Shown: in pieces, positions 28,361 through 37,216 of the stretch
Numbering within the stretch: position 1 is the first letter of the stretch
Layout of the letters: each line of letters begins with the position of its first letter
From: Fuerstiella sp.
GTDB taxonomy: Bacteria; Planctomycetota; Planctomycetia; Planctomycetales; Planctomycetaceae
DNA: 64,000 bases
NCBI GenBank assembly: GCA_022447225.1
Contig: JAKVAZ010000001.1
Coordinates: 186,001 to 250,000, forward strand
Direction of reading: 5' to 3'
Position numbers and translations under genes: made by a program
The notes under the pieces: generated by a model
What the model was told of the DNA's origin: nothing
Database searches by the model: none
Seen by the model: the letters and a program-made list of their open reading frames with translations, nothing else

Positions 28361-30286
28361 CTAGTGGGAAGGCAGGACGTTCCAGACCTGCACTTTCACG
28401 ACGCTACCTGAGCTTTCCTGCGTAATTGTCTGTTTCCATCGGAGTACGCCGAACGGGACATCATCACAATACCAGACATCGCATCGATGCCAGCATCTGC
28501 CCAGGTGTTGATCTGTGATACTGACGCGCGACGCGGCCCGTTCACATCGATATCCTGTGGAATCCGGGGTTTGCTGATACCAGCGGACACCGGCCGCAAC
28601 GTAGGGACGAGGGAGCGGCAGGCCCTGGATTAGCTGAGTTAGTCGGTTCTGCGGTTTTTCCAGTTCTCGTCTGTCATTCAATACGCGCAGCCAGTTGCCG
28701 ACCGGCTGACCGGTTTCGAATTCATCAAGCAGAACGCAAATTCGTACGAAGTGGTCTGTCTCACGAGAATCGTCGGAAATCCTGACTTCAATCACGCAAA
28801 CGCGATGACCATTCAGAGACCGATGTCCCTGACTGACCAGTTTCACCGAATGCTCTGATCCTTCGAGTTTCCACACACCGGTCGTTCCGGCGATCTGTGG
28901 CCAGGACCTGAAAATGCTGTGGCGCTCTGTTTTAAACGGAGCAACGGGCGTCCGATAGTCGATCCAGCCCGCCTGACGCATGGCTTTGTATATCCAGGAC
29001 GGACGCCAGGGATCCGGCAGCGAAATCGTTGCTGTAGTGACGGAAGCCAACAGGAGCGCGCCAGCTATCCTGCGTCCACGAACTGACGTCATCAGTCGTT
29101 CAGTCGGTTCCAGCATGGCGAACCACCAAAAAGGTGTCAGCCACAGCATCCAGCGAAGCGCGACGGAATTTCCACCATAGTTGTAGTTCTGTGTCCGTGT
29201 CAGATAAAAGACAAGCACTATCCCGGATGTCATCGCCCCGGCAAGCATGATTCCCTCAAGACCATTGCGGTATTTGGCCTGACGCATACGACACCATCCC
29301 CACACGGAAAGCAGAAATACGGGTGTGTGCGAGAGCAGGCCATGATGGCCGATGACACAGTGAAACAGGTAGATCATCGCATTTTCAGCACTGGCATCGA
29401 GTCCCTGGGGGTTACTCCAGTAGCTTGGAATTCCCTGGTGGATGTAGACATATTTGTCGGTGCCATAAAATGCATAAAATGGAAGAATTCCGCCGGTTAC
29501 CAGCCAGTTCGTAATGAAATGTGCTGACAGCGGCAGCAGTGCGGCCGGCACGAACCACCGCAGAGTCAAACGTGCATTGTTCTTCAGCATCCAAAAAAAT
29601 GCTGTAACGCCGAAGAGTGCCGCCGGCAATTCGAAGCAACATGTCAAAGCCGCAGTCAGTCCCGTGAGCGCGAACTCATGAGGTTGGGACCGCTGCGGGG
29701 CCTGTTGAATTTTCACGATCGTCACAAGACAGATCAGCAAAGAGACAACCGCGGGAGTGTGATTGTTCAGCGTCGACAGGTAAGGATTGATCATCGACCC
29801 GAACCCTGCCACCAGCAGCACGAAACACTGTGTGATCAGTGACAGGTTTAGTTGCAGTAACAGTCGCTGAAACATCCACAGAGCCAGCAGCATCGGCAGG
29901 CCGTTGATCAGGAGCAATGTGAATCTTGTTACCGGCAGCGTATCGCGTTTGAGATCCGCACCAAGAATTCGACGCTGAACACCGTACACACCGGCAGCAA
30001 TTGACGACAGCAGCGGAGGTTTTGACGAATAAAAATGAAATGGTGCATTATCATCCGTTCGATGTCTCACCTTGTCGATTGTGGACCAGCGGGGGTCTCG
30101 GTCGATTTCGTCGATTTGCCATGTGTGACGGTGGATCAGCGACCACACAGTGGACCATCGCGAACGGTCATTTGCACTTTGCAGAGGCGTTCCACATAAA
30201 ATCCCACCGATGATTACGCCGGCGGACGCCAGCAGAATCAATCGTGGAATCGTCTGATTTACAGTTGATGCGGAATCGGCAGTCAC
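28361..30286 (-). CDS. GT-C-like multi-pass membrane protein (putative glycosyltransferase)
   Basis: A 641-residue membrane protein starting at a GTG. A first membrane span (about 15-32) is followed by an acidic stretch, WQIDEIDRDPRW, in the first external loop, the place where GT-C glycosyltransferases carry their acidic motif. The loop also has HFYSSKPPLLS, reminiscent of PMT/ArnT-type enzymes. About ten further spans lie between residues 110 and 430. A soluble C-terminal domain of about 190 residues follows. It probably transfers sugars from a lipid carrier in the periplasm, but the family is assigned only by architecture. Confidence 0.6.
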   Translation of the reverse strand: MTADSASTVNQTIPRLILLASAGVIIGGILCGTPLQSANDRSRWSTVWSLIHRHTWQIDEIDRDPRWSTIDKVRHRTDDNAPFHFYSSKPPLLSSIAAGVYGVQRRILGADLKRDTLPVTRFTLLLINGLPMLLALWMFQRLLLQLNLSLITQCFVLLVAGFGSMINPYLSTLNNHTPAVVSLLICLVTIVKIQQAPQRSQPHEFALTGLTAALTCCFELPAALFGVTAFFWMLKNNARLTLRWFVPAALLPLSAHFITNWLVTGGILPFYAFYGTDKYVYIHQGIPSYWSNPQGLDASAENAMIYLFHCVIGHHGLLSHTPVFLLSVWGWCRMRQAKYRNGLEGIMLAGAMTSGIVLVFYLTRTQNYNYGGNSVALRWMLWLTPFWWFAMLEPTERLMTSVRGRRIAGALLLASVTTATISLPDPWRPSWIYKAMRQAGWIDYRTPVAPFKTERHSIFRSWPQIAGTTGVWKLEGSEHSVKLVSQGHRSLNGHRVCVIEVRISDDSRETDHFVRICVLLDEFETGQPVGNWLRVLNDRRELEKPQNRLTQLIQGLPLPRPYVAAGVRWYQQTPDSTGYRCERAASRVSITDQHLGRCWHRCDVWYCDDVPFGVLRWKQTITQESSGSVVKVQVWNVLPSH

Positions 30287-30351
30287 GATGACTCACATTT
30301 AAACAGAACGATTCTAACCGGCAGACAGGCCGAACGGCCGGAATCAGGAAC

Positions 30352-31701
30352 TCAGTGATTGAATGTTGACTTGCCACGGAGTAGATGATGATAGTGCTGA
30401 GCAAATCGGTGAGATTCGTCCCGGACATACTGCAGTAAACGCAGAGCATACGAGTGTCGACTTAATCGATGCGGTTCACTTTGGCCGGGTACGTAGATCT
30501 CTTCTTCTCGCTTGGCCAGTGAAATCGTCAGAGGCGGAGTGATTCCCAGCTGCTGCATTGCGCCCGTCACAGCGTTGAGTTGTCCTTTACCGCCGTCGAC
30601 AAGTAACAGGTCAGGAAAAGATTCTCCTTCCTGGTCTAGCCGACGAAATCGTCGCGTGATGACTTCACGCATTGATGCAAAGTCATCGACGCCGTCTACT
30701 GTTCGGATTTTGTACCTCTTGTAACCATGCTTAAACGGCAGCCCATCGATAAACTGAACCACGCCGGCAACAGTTTCACCTCCCTGAAGGTGGGCGATGT
30801 CCACTCCCTCGATCCGCCGCGGAAGTTCGGGCAGCTGCAGTACTTTTTTCAGACCAGCCAGGCCTTTTTGGGGATCCTGATAGAACACCTCAGGCTGGGC
30901 ATGTTCTTCGAGGTCCCCTTTAAGGTTGAGCCCTTTGAGAGCTTCGATGTCGTCACGAATCCGGGCTGCTTTTTCGTAGTTCCGATCTACTGACGCTTCA
31001 AGCATCTCTTTATTCATCTGCTTCAGCAGACGATCCCGACCGCCATCGAGGAACAGGCGCAGACGTCGGATGTCATCCCGATAATCGGCTTTACTGATCC
31101 GTTGGTTGCACGGTGCTGTACACTGGTTGATACTGGCCAGCAGGCAGGGCCGAAACCATCGCCAGCGTTCATCTGACTCTTCAATGTCCAGCGTGCACGT
31201 TCGGAATCGAAAAATTTTTTGCAGGACGGCAATCATTCCGCGAAGTTTGCCGGCACTCGTGAACGGACCGTAGAGCTTCACGTTTTTTGCGGCTGGTGTT
31301 CGAGTGAACTCGATCCGGGGAAAATCTTCACGGGTGGAGATTTGCAGGTAAGGAAACGTTTTGTCGTCCTTAAGCTGCGAATTGAATCGCGGGCGAATGT
31401 CTTTGATCAGCCGCGCTTCCATAAGTAATGCATCGACTTCGCTGTCTGTTTCGACACAGTCGATGTCATGGATCTCCTGAACAAGCTCTGCGGTTCGCCG
31501 TTCGACCTGTGCTGCTCTGGTAAAGTAACTGCCGGCACGACTGCGGAGATTGACCGCCTTGCCTACATAAATCACACGGTCCAGTCGATCCTTCATCAGG
31601 TAGACGCCTGGTGTTGTGGGAAAACTGCGCACACGTTCAGCAGCCGGAGATCCCGAAGAATCACCCGGTTCCGGCAGAGGTGTATCGGTCGTTGACTCCA
31701 T
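30352..31701 (-). CDS. uvrC: Compact UvrC excinuclease subunit
   Basis: A 449-residue protein against about 600 for usual UvrC. The GIY-YIG nuclease domain (about 25-105: TTPGVYLMKDRL, VIYVGKAVNLRSR) is intact. Four cysteines, C169, C186, C194 and C198, match the Fe-S ligands of E. coli UvrC. The UvrB-binding UVR helix pair lies at about 225-258. The RNase H-like endonuclease then follows with D301, D339/D340, D369 and H431 of the DDH triad. Two parts are missing: the interdomain of about 100 residues that normally separates the UVR and RNase H regions, and the C-terminal double helix-hairpin-helix. The stop falls right after the catalytic His region. I see no HhH sequence in the next 60 bases. 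Confidence 0.88.
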   Translation of the reverse strand: MESTTDTPLPEPGDSSGSPAAERVRSFPTTPGVYLMKDRLDRVIYVGKAVNLRSRAGSYFTRAAQVERRTAELVQEIHDIDCVETDSEVDALLMEARLIKDIRPRFNSQLKDDKTFPYLQISTREDFPRIEFTRTPAAKNVKLYGPFTSAGKLRGMIAVLQKIFRFRTCTLDIEESDERWRWFRPCLLASINQCTAPCNQRISKADYRDDIRRLRLFLDGGRDRLLKQMNKEMLEASVDRNYEKAARIRDDIEALKGLNLKGDLEEHAQPEVFYQDPQKGLAGLKKVLQLPELPRRIEGVDIAHLQGGETVAGVVQFIDGLPFKHGYKRYKIRTVDGVDDFASMREVITRRFRRLDQEGESFPDLLLVDGGKGQLNAVTGAMQQLGITPPLTISLAKREEEIYVPGQSEPHRLSRHSYALRLLQYVRDESHRFAQHYHHLLRGKSTFNH

Positions 31702-31955
31702 AACAAACTTCAGTGTGAATCATGAAATGAGAACAGTGACATCATAGAACGCGCAAACGTGTGCTGACAATTCCCGATTGAGGGACCGCAGTGCGGAGAA
31801 TCAGTCCGACTTCAGGGGAATCCTGCTTGAATTCTGTGACAGATATGCAAAATGCTCCCAAAACAGTGTACGGCGAGTCCACATAGCTTCGCCGCAGGAA
31901 ATCCTCATTCGGTCGGACAGGATTCCGACTTAAACTTTCCAAAGAGAAAAAAATC

Positions 31956-32090
31956 ATGTCACGATTGATCAGCATGTTGTGTCTGTGTGCCGGAATCCTG
32001 CTTTGCGCGGGCTGCGAGCCGGCGACGATGGAGTCAGGTTCCGGAACAGGGGGAGGAAATGACGCTGCAGCTCCGGACGATTCTAATTAG
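31956..32090 (+). CDS. Small lipoprotein, 44 residues
   Basis: An ATG with an AAAGAG ribosome binding site opens a 44-codon frame. The product has two basic or polar residues, a hydrophobic core (LISMLCLCAGILLCAGC) and a lipobox-like cysteine at residue 20, followed by a Gly/Ser/Asp-rich tail of about 24 residues. The residue at -3 is Cys, which is not ideal for a lipobox, but small Gly-rich lipoproteins like this are frequent in Planctomycetes. No function can be proposed. It is isolated, between uvrC and the DEAD-box helicase, both on the other strand. Confidence 0.65.
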   Translation: MSRLISMLCLCAGILLCAGCEPATMESGSGTGGGNDAAAPDDSN

Positions 32091-32252
32091 ATCTGTTTCC
32101 GCGGACGGCTAATCGAACTCACATACGTGCTGTGATCACGGCGATATTTTCGCACGGTTGCCGTCGGAGTCCGGTGTGCGGTCATAAATTCTCACCGGTC
32201 TGTTGCGGTACAAAACCGTCATCAGACCGGCTGAGTTGAATTGTCCGTCTGT

Positions 32253-33530
32253 CTATGTAATTCCGAAACGGCGCACCTGCCGTCGCGGGCGATCCTGTGG
32301 ACGGAACGACTGGAAGTTTGGCACCGTGTACTGCGGGAGAACGGTGTTGATCCGCATTTCGATATTCGTCAGTTCGTTACCCTGAGCGAGTGTGACAAAG
32401 GTGATTGCCCGCCCGTTTGCCGAGGACGATAATCGACCGGTGCGTCCCACGCGGTGAATATAATCATCACAGTACTCAGGAATGTCGTAGTTGATGATGT
32501 GTGAAACTCCGCTGATGTCGATCCCGCGGCCAACCACGTCTGTGGCGATCAGCAGTCGCAGTTTTCCGGCTCTCAGATCCCGAATCACACGGTCACGCCT
32601 GCGCTGTGGCATGTCTCCGTGAATGGCTGCAATTCGGTTTGATTTCAAACGCCTGGAAAATCTTTCGAAAAGGCGGTCAGCACCGCGTTTGGTTCGAGTG
32701 AACACAATAGCCTGTGCAGGTTTTTCTTTGGCCAGCACACGCAAAAGCAGAGAAGCTTTGCGGTCCTCGTCCACGGTGACATAGAACTGTTCAATCGTGT
32801 CAACCACCACGTGGTCTTCTGACAAGTCCACCATTTTCGGTCTGGACATGAAGCGGCGTGCCAGTCGTTCAACAGATTCCGGCATCGTGGCGGACAGCAG
32901 TAACGTTTGTCGCTCTTTTGGACAACTGCCAAGGATACGTTCGATATCCGGCCGGAAGCCAATATCCAGCATGCGATCCGCTTCGTCGAGAACGACAATC
33001 CGCAGATTGCGCAGGTCGAGTGCTTTGCGTCGCAACAGATCAATCACGCGACCCGGTGTTCCGATGACTACCTGAGCACCGCCTTCCAGTGATTTGATCT
33101 GGCTGTGGATTGGACGTCCACCAACTGCGATTGCGATCTTGATTCTGCCACCGCACAATTTCCTGGATTCAATCATGACCTGCTCGCTGAGTTCACGAGT
33201 CGGCGCCATAACGAGCAACTGGACTCCGGGACGGCGATGATCGATTCGCTCCATTGACGGCAGCATAAATGCTGCCGTTTTTCCGGTCCCGGTGCGAGCC
33301 TGACCCATACAGTCGTTTCCCGACAGTGCGACCGGGATGAATTCTGCCTGAACAGGGCTTGGAGTTTCGTAACCGGCTCTGCTGACGGCTTTCAGGGTTT
33401 CTGCTTTCAAACCCAGTTCTTCAAACGTTGATTCTGAAATTACCTGCAAGTCAATCGTTTCAATAAATCTGATAAAAGGAATTTTGTTTGTCGCGAACGA
33501 CCCGGCGACAAACCGGAGGAGAAATCGCAC
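32253..33530 (-). CDS. DEAD-box RNA helicase
   Basis: A helicase of about 400 residues with all core motifs: the Q motif region (TPSPVQAEFIP), ARTGTGKT, PTRELSEQV, GTPGRVIDLL, DEADRML, SAT, VFTRTKRGADRL, DVVGRGIDI and HRVGRTGR. The C-terminus is short and basic (RPRRQVRRF), as in RhlE-type proteins that unwind RNA in ribosome assembly or decay. The frame begins with a GTG at 33530, but the conserved domain starts only at STFEELGLKAETL near residue 34, so a TTG at about 33453 is an alternative start. It stands alone. Confidence 0.92.
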   Translation of the reverse strand: MRFLLRFVAGSFATNKIPFIRFIETIDLQVISESTFEELGLKAETLKAVSRAGYETPSPVQAEFIPVALSGNDCMGQARTGTGKTAAFMLPSMERIDHRRPGVQLLVMAPTRELSEQVMIESRKLCGGRIKIAIAVGGRPIHSQIKSLEGGAQVVIGTPGRVIDLLRRKALDLRNLRIVVLDEADRMLDIGFRPDIERILGSCPKERQTLLLSATMPESVERLARRFMSRPKMVDLSEDHVVVDTIEQFYVTVDEDRKASLLLRVLAKEKPAQAIVFTRTKRGADRLFERFSRRLKSNRIAAIHGDMPQRRRDRVIRDLRAGKLRLLIATDVVGRGIDISGVSHIINYDIPEYCDDYIHRVGRTGRLSSSANGRAITFVTLAQGNELTNIEMRINTVLPQYTVPNFQSFRPQDRPRRQVRRFGIT

Positions 33531-34160
33531 CAGACACTCGACCCAACAATAACGGTCGTCGACCCAGTCTCATGCAGTAGGTCACCGCAACGACGATGAT
33601 CGGGCTTGAACGAACCAGAGAGACAGAGGTCTGCTGCAAGGGGCCCGAACGGTTGCCGCATCAAAAAAGGTGCAACCGGTGGAATCCAGCTTTGCTGACG
33701 CTTTCAACAGTCGCCTGTTGAAAAACAGCTTCTTTTTCAAGGAAAGAGGAAGTCTAGAACGTTTTACCATTCCCGTCAATTTTTTCCTCTGCTCCGGCCA
33801 TGAAACGTCCGGTATTGGCTCCGAATGTCGTAAATTCGGGCTGAATTTCCTGCTTTTCAACACATTGAACCGGTCAGTGGGCCCGAAAGGCTTCGAAACC
33901 GGTGACAATTGACACCGATGTCGAATTCCTCCACAGGAAGTGATACGAACACTGGTCCGGTCTGCTTTGCGGGATACGGCTTGCCGTTCACTGCTGCCTT
34001 TTTGAGGTCTCGCAGTGGGAATCAGCCTCGTCTGCCGAGATAATCCGGACTGTTCTGCGGCAATGTTAGTCTGTCCGACCGGCCGCCGACAAAAAGATAA
34101 TCCGGAGTCAATATCCAAATCGCCCTCAGCAACTGTTGAACCTGTCCGGAGCCAGATCTG
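33531..34160. other. Intergenic region with a small inverted repeat
   Basis: About 630 bases between the helicase start and the divergent radical SAM gene. A 309-codon minus-strand frame overlaps the radical SAM gene by 350 bases and has a chance-like composition. TTGAAAAA at 33718 and TTTTTCAA at 33733 form an 8-base inverted repeat around a 7-base loop, perhaps a weak terminator. Nothing else stands out. Confidence 0.4.
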
Positions 34161-35516
34161 ATGTACACGCTGCAAATGGCAAAACGCGTTCTGTTTGAAA
34201 CCAATAAACGACTGCTCTGGAAACTGTGCTGGAATCTTGGGATCAAAGGAGCCCGTTCTGTCCTGCTTCACAAACGTCGGATGCGCCGAGGACAGTTCTT
34301 TCCACCGTTCCTGTATGTTTCCATCATCAATAGCTGCAATCTGCGATGCCAGGGGTGCTGGGTGGACATTGGTCACAAACAGGAAATCATTGACCTGCAG
34401 GCGATGAATCGATTGATCAGTGAAGCGAAGGAGGCCGGAAACAGCTTTTTTGGAATTGTCGGCGGTGAACCTTTCATGCATCCTGAATTGTTCGACATCC
34501 TGGCCGCACATCCGGATTGTTATTTTCAGATATTTACCAATGGCCAGTTCATTACAGAGGACAAAGCCAGACAGCTGTTCGACCTGGGAAATGTGACTCC
34601 GCTGATCAGCGTTGAGGGCAATGAATTCATCAGTGACGAACGCCGCGGTCGTTCAGGTGTTTACAGCAAAACACTGGCCGGAGTAGAAAATTGTCTCAGT
34701 CACAACGTGATGACAGGCGTTTGCACGAGTCTTTGTCGGACTAACATAGACGACCTGCTGACAGAAGCCTGGGTTGATCGACTGATTGACATGGGGGTGC
34801 TGTATACCTGGTTTCATGTCTATCGTCCGATGGGTCCGGACGCGACTCCTGATCTGTGTCTGACACCCGAACAGCAGCGACGGGCGCGCGAGTTTGTGGT
34901 CGAAATGAGAGCTCGCAAGCCCATTATTATTATTGATGCATATTACGACGGTGAAGGACAGGCTCTTTGTCCGGCAGCCAACGGCATCAGCCACCACATC
35001 AATCCCTGGGGCGATATTGAACCCTGCCCGATTGTACAGTTTTCGCGGGAATCTATTCATTCTGATGAGGATGACCGCTCACTGTTTGACAAGTTCACTC
35101 AGTCCCGGTTTCTTTCGGATTTTCGACAGCTGTCCAGCGAAACCACCCGCGGCTGCATCGTGCTTGAACGACCCGATTTGCTGAATCAACTGGTTACCAA
35201 ACACGGAGCCAAAGATTCCACGGCGCGCCAGACGGCTCATCAGGAACTTGAGGCGATGATTTCGCGTACATCCCAGTATCATCCAGGAAACGAAATTGCG
35301 GAGCGAAACTGGTATTACCGGGTTGCAAAGAAGCTTCTCTTTAATGACTTCGGGGTCTATTCCGGGCATGACCACACGAATTCTGCGGCACCCTATCTGA
35401 TTCCCTCATCAGCCGATGGCTCGCCGGACGGCATCACAGACACATCCGAAAGCCGTTGTTGCTCGGCTGACACAGAGGTTGCTCTGGGTATACCGGATTC
35501 ACCGCCTGCACTGTAA
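34161..35516 (+). CDS. Radical SAM protein with C-terminal auxiliary cysteine region
   Basis: A 451-residue radical SAM enzyme. The cluster motif C59-x3-C63-x2-C66 lies in SIINSCNLRCQGCW, followed by GNSFFGIVGGEPFMHPEL and IFTNGQFI, as in the HpnH/MoaA-like groups. A later CPAANGISHHINPWGDIEPC stretch (near residue 272) resembles the beginning of a SPASM or Twitch-type auxiliary cluster. The last 80 residues are poorly conserved. Its reaction cannot be named. There is no associated precursor peptide or modification gene next to it; the neighbour downstream is convergent. Confidence 0.85.
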   Translation: MYTLQMAKRVLFETNKRLLWKLCWNLGIKGARSVLLHKRRMRRGQFFPPFLYVSIINSCNLRCQGCWVDIGHKQEIIDLQAMNRLISEAKEAGNSFFGIVGGEPFMHPELFDILAAHPDCYFQIFTNGQFITEDKARQLFDLGNVTPLISVEGNEFISDERRGRSGVYSKTLAGVENCLSHNVMTGVCTSLCRTNIDDLLTEAWVDRLIDMGVLYTWFHVYRPMGPDATPDLCLTPEQQRRAREFVVEMRARKPIIIIDAYYDGEGQALCPAANGISHHINPWGDIEPCPIVQFSRESIHSDEDDRSLFDKFTQSRFLSDFRQLSSETTRGCIVLERPDLLNQLVTKHGAKDSTARQTAHQELEAMISRTSQYHPGNEIAERNWYYRVAKKLLFNDFGVYSGHDHTNSAAPYLIPSSADGSPDGITDTSESRCCSADTEVALGIPDSPPAL

Positions 35517-35572
35517 CCTGTTGTGCGCTGTGATCGGTGTCCGCCATTTCTTTTCACCTCGACACCTGATTT

Positions 35573-37024
35573 TCAGGGTGCGGCTGGCTGGTTGCCCGAC
35601 GGCTCATCCTGGGCGGCTGTCTCAGGTGTCTCCGTGTTGTCCGATGAAGTGGCACCGGCATCAACGTCATCCGAACTCGGCTCCTCTGTATCGGAATCTT
35701 CTGTGGTTTCCGACGACGATTCGGATTTGACGCTCGTTGTTTTTCTGAAAGCCGCATCAATAGGTACCAGCAGCTGATTGGTAAGCTTGAGGTCTTGTTT
35801 TCGCCTTGCCAATGCGACCTGAAGTCCCTGACTCTGAGCGACATTGGCTGCGCGATCAATCCAGAAACCGGCTTCTTCTAAACGGCCAAGGGCCACGGCC
35901 GCGTCAGCAACACTCAAACGCAGTTCCGGATCCTTCATGTCATCTCCGATGGCAAGGATCTTTTCCTGCAACTGATTTTCAAGTTCGTGAATAGCTTCCA
36001 GATTATCGATACAGGCCTGTGACAGATCAGTCTGATTGTTCTTGTCTGCAGCCTCTTTCAGCTGTTCAAAGACCTGAGAGGATCGGGGCATCCCGATTAC
36101 AGCCTGGGCCAGCATTGCAACGGCTTTGTCCCAGCTGCCCGCGTCGAGCGCACGAATACCTTCCAGTTGTGCGAACAACGGATTGTGCGGATGAGCTTCC
36201 ATTTTCTGGAGCAGATTAGCAGCTTCAGTCAGCATCTTGTTTCCCATCAACAATTCAAGCTGGGTCCCTTCATCACTCAGCAGCTGATAATTTTCCTCAG
36301 CGAAATTGAAAGCGACTTCAGCCCCGTTCGTTTTCAGCAACAAATGGACGTAGTTCTTAATCATATCGGGACTGGCGGTCAGTCGGTCCTGTTCCGTTTC
36401 CAGTAAAGTGTTGTACAGATCTTTTGCAGCCTCGAAGTCCCCTGTGGACATTTTGATTTCCGCAATCATTTGCATGGCCTTGCGGTTATCCGGATCCAGT
36501 TCAAGCACAGATTCTGCTGTTTTTAAGGCAGACTGGAGTGCGCCCACCGAGTTGTACAAATTCATCAGGAACAGGCGAGGATTGACGTTTGTTGGATCAA
36601 TCGATTGATACTGTTCATAAAGTTGTCGTGCCCGATCGGAGTTGCCTAATGTTTGATGTGCAATCGCAGAATATCTCAGAGCCACTTTCTGATACCTGAG
36701 ATTGGGATCATTCAGAAAGGGTTCCATTATCTTTACAGACCGCGGGAACCGGTTTGTGGCACAGGCTTCAATTCCTTTAAGAAGAGTGATCTGTCCTTCA
36801 TCGGCACCTTTTGTGCGCTGAATAGCAACAACGCACTCCTTGATAGCATCCCCATCCCTGTCGTCGGCTGCCATCAGGCCGCGAGAAAAGACCTGCTCAG
36901 CGGACTCTTTATCTTGGCCGGAAAAAATGACAAAAATGACGAGTAACGTGGAAAACCCCACAAACAGCCACAACCACCATGGCACACCAACAGATACCCG
37001 CGGAACTGAATTGCCCTGACTCAT
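35573..37024 (-). CDS. TPR protein with N-terminal membrane anchor
   Basis: A 483-residue protein. One membrane span lies near residues 14-35 (PWWLWLFVGFSTLLVIFVIF), so the bulk is probably periplasmic. Residues 80-330 show tetratricopeptide-like helix pairs (ALRYSAIAHQTLGNSDRARQ, LKTAESVLELDPDNRKAM, IAEIKMSTGDFEAAKDLY). The last 55 residues are an acidic Ser/Thr/Glu-rich tail, probably disordered. Such proteins usually scaffold others; no partner is apparent. Upstream at about 37080 is the palindrome TCTTTATAAAGA, which may be part of its promoter. Confidence 0.8.
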   Translation of the reverse strand: MSQGNSVPRVSVGVPWWLWLFVGFSTLLVIFVIFSGQDKESAEQVFSRGLMAADDRDGDAIKECVVAIQRTKGADEGQITLLKGIEACATNRFPRSVKIMEPFLNDPNLRYQKVALRYSAIAHQTLGNSDRARQLYEQYQSIDPTNVNPRLFLMNLYNSVGALQSALKTAESVLELDPDNRKAMQMIAEIKMSTGDFEAAKDLYNTLLETEQDRLTASPDMIKNYVHLLLKTNGAEVAFNFAEENYQLLSDEGTQLELLMGNKMLTEAANLLQKMEAHPHNPLFAQLEGIRALDAGSWDKAVAMLAQAVIGMPRSSQVFEQLKEAADKNNQTDLSQACIDNLEAIHELENQLQEKILAIGDDMKDPELRLSVADAAVALGRLEEAGFWIDRAANVAQSQGLQVALARRKQDLKLTNQLLVPIDAAFRKTTSVKSESSSETTEDSDTEEPSSDDVDAGATSSDNTETPETAAQDEPSGNQPAAP

Positions 37025-37216
37025 GACTCTGCAATACCTCAACTGAATTTAGGAAACCGATTCTGCCGACCGCCCGTAAACTCTTTATAAAGAATAAGTT
37101 GTGACAGGTGTGTCGGTCGATCGAGACCGCAGACCCGTTCCTACGCTGACAGGTTTTCGAACATTGGAGAATCTCGCAATTCGGGCAGGCCTCTTTGTTA
37201 GTTCACGTTTATTCCA

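Noticed and set aside
33582-34511. A 309-codon frame on the minus strand
   Set aside because: It overlaps the strongly supported radical SAM gene by 350 bases on the other strand and lacks any recognisable domain; the composition is chance-like.
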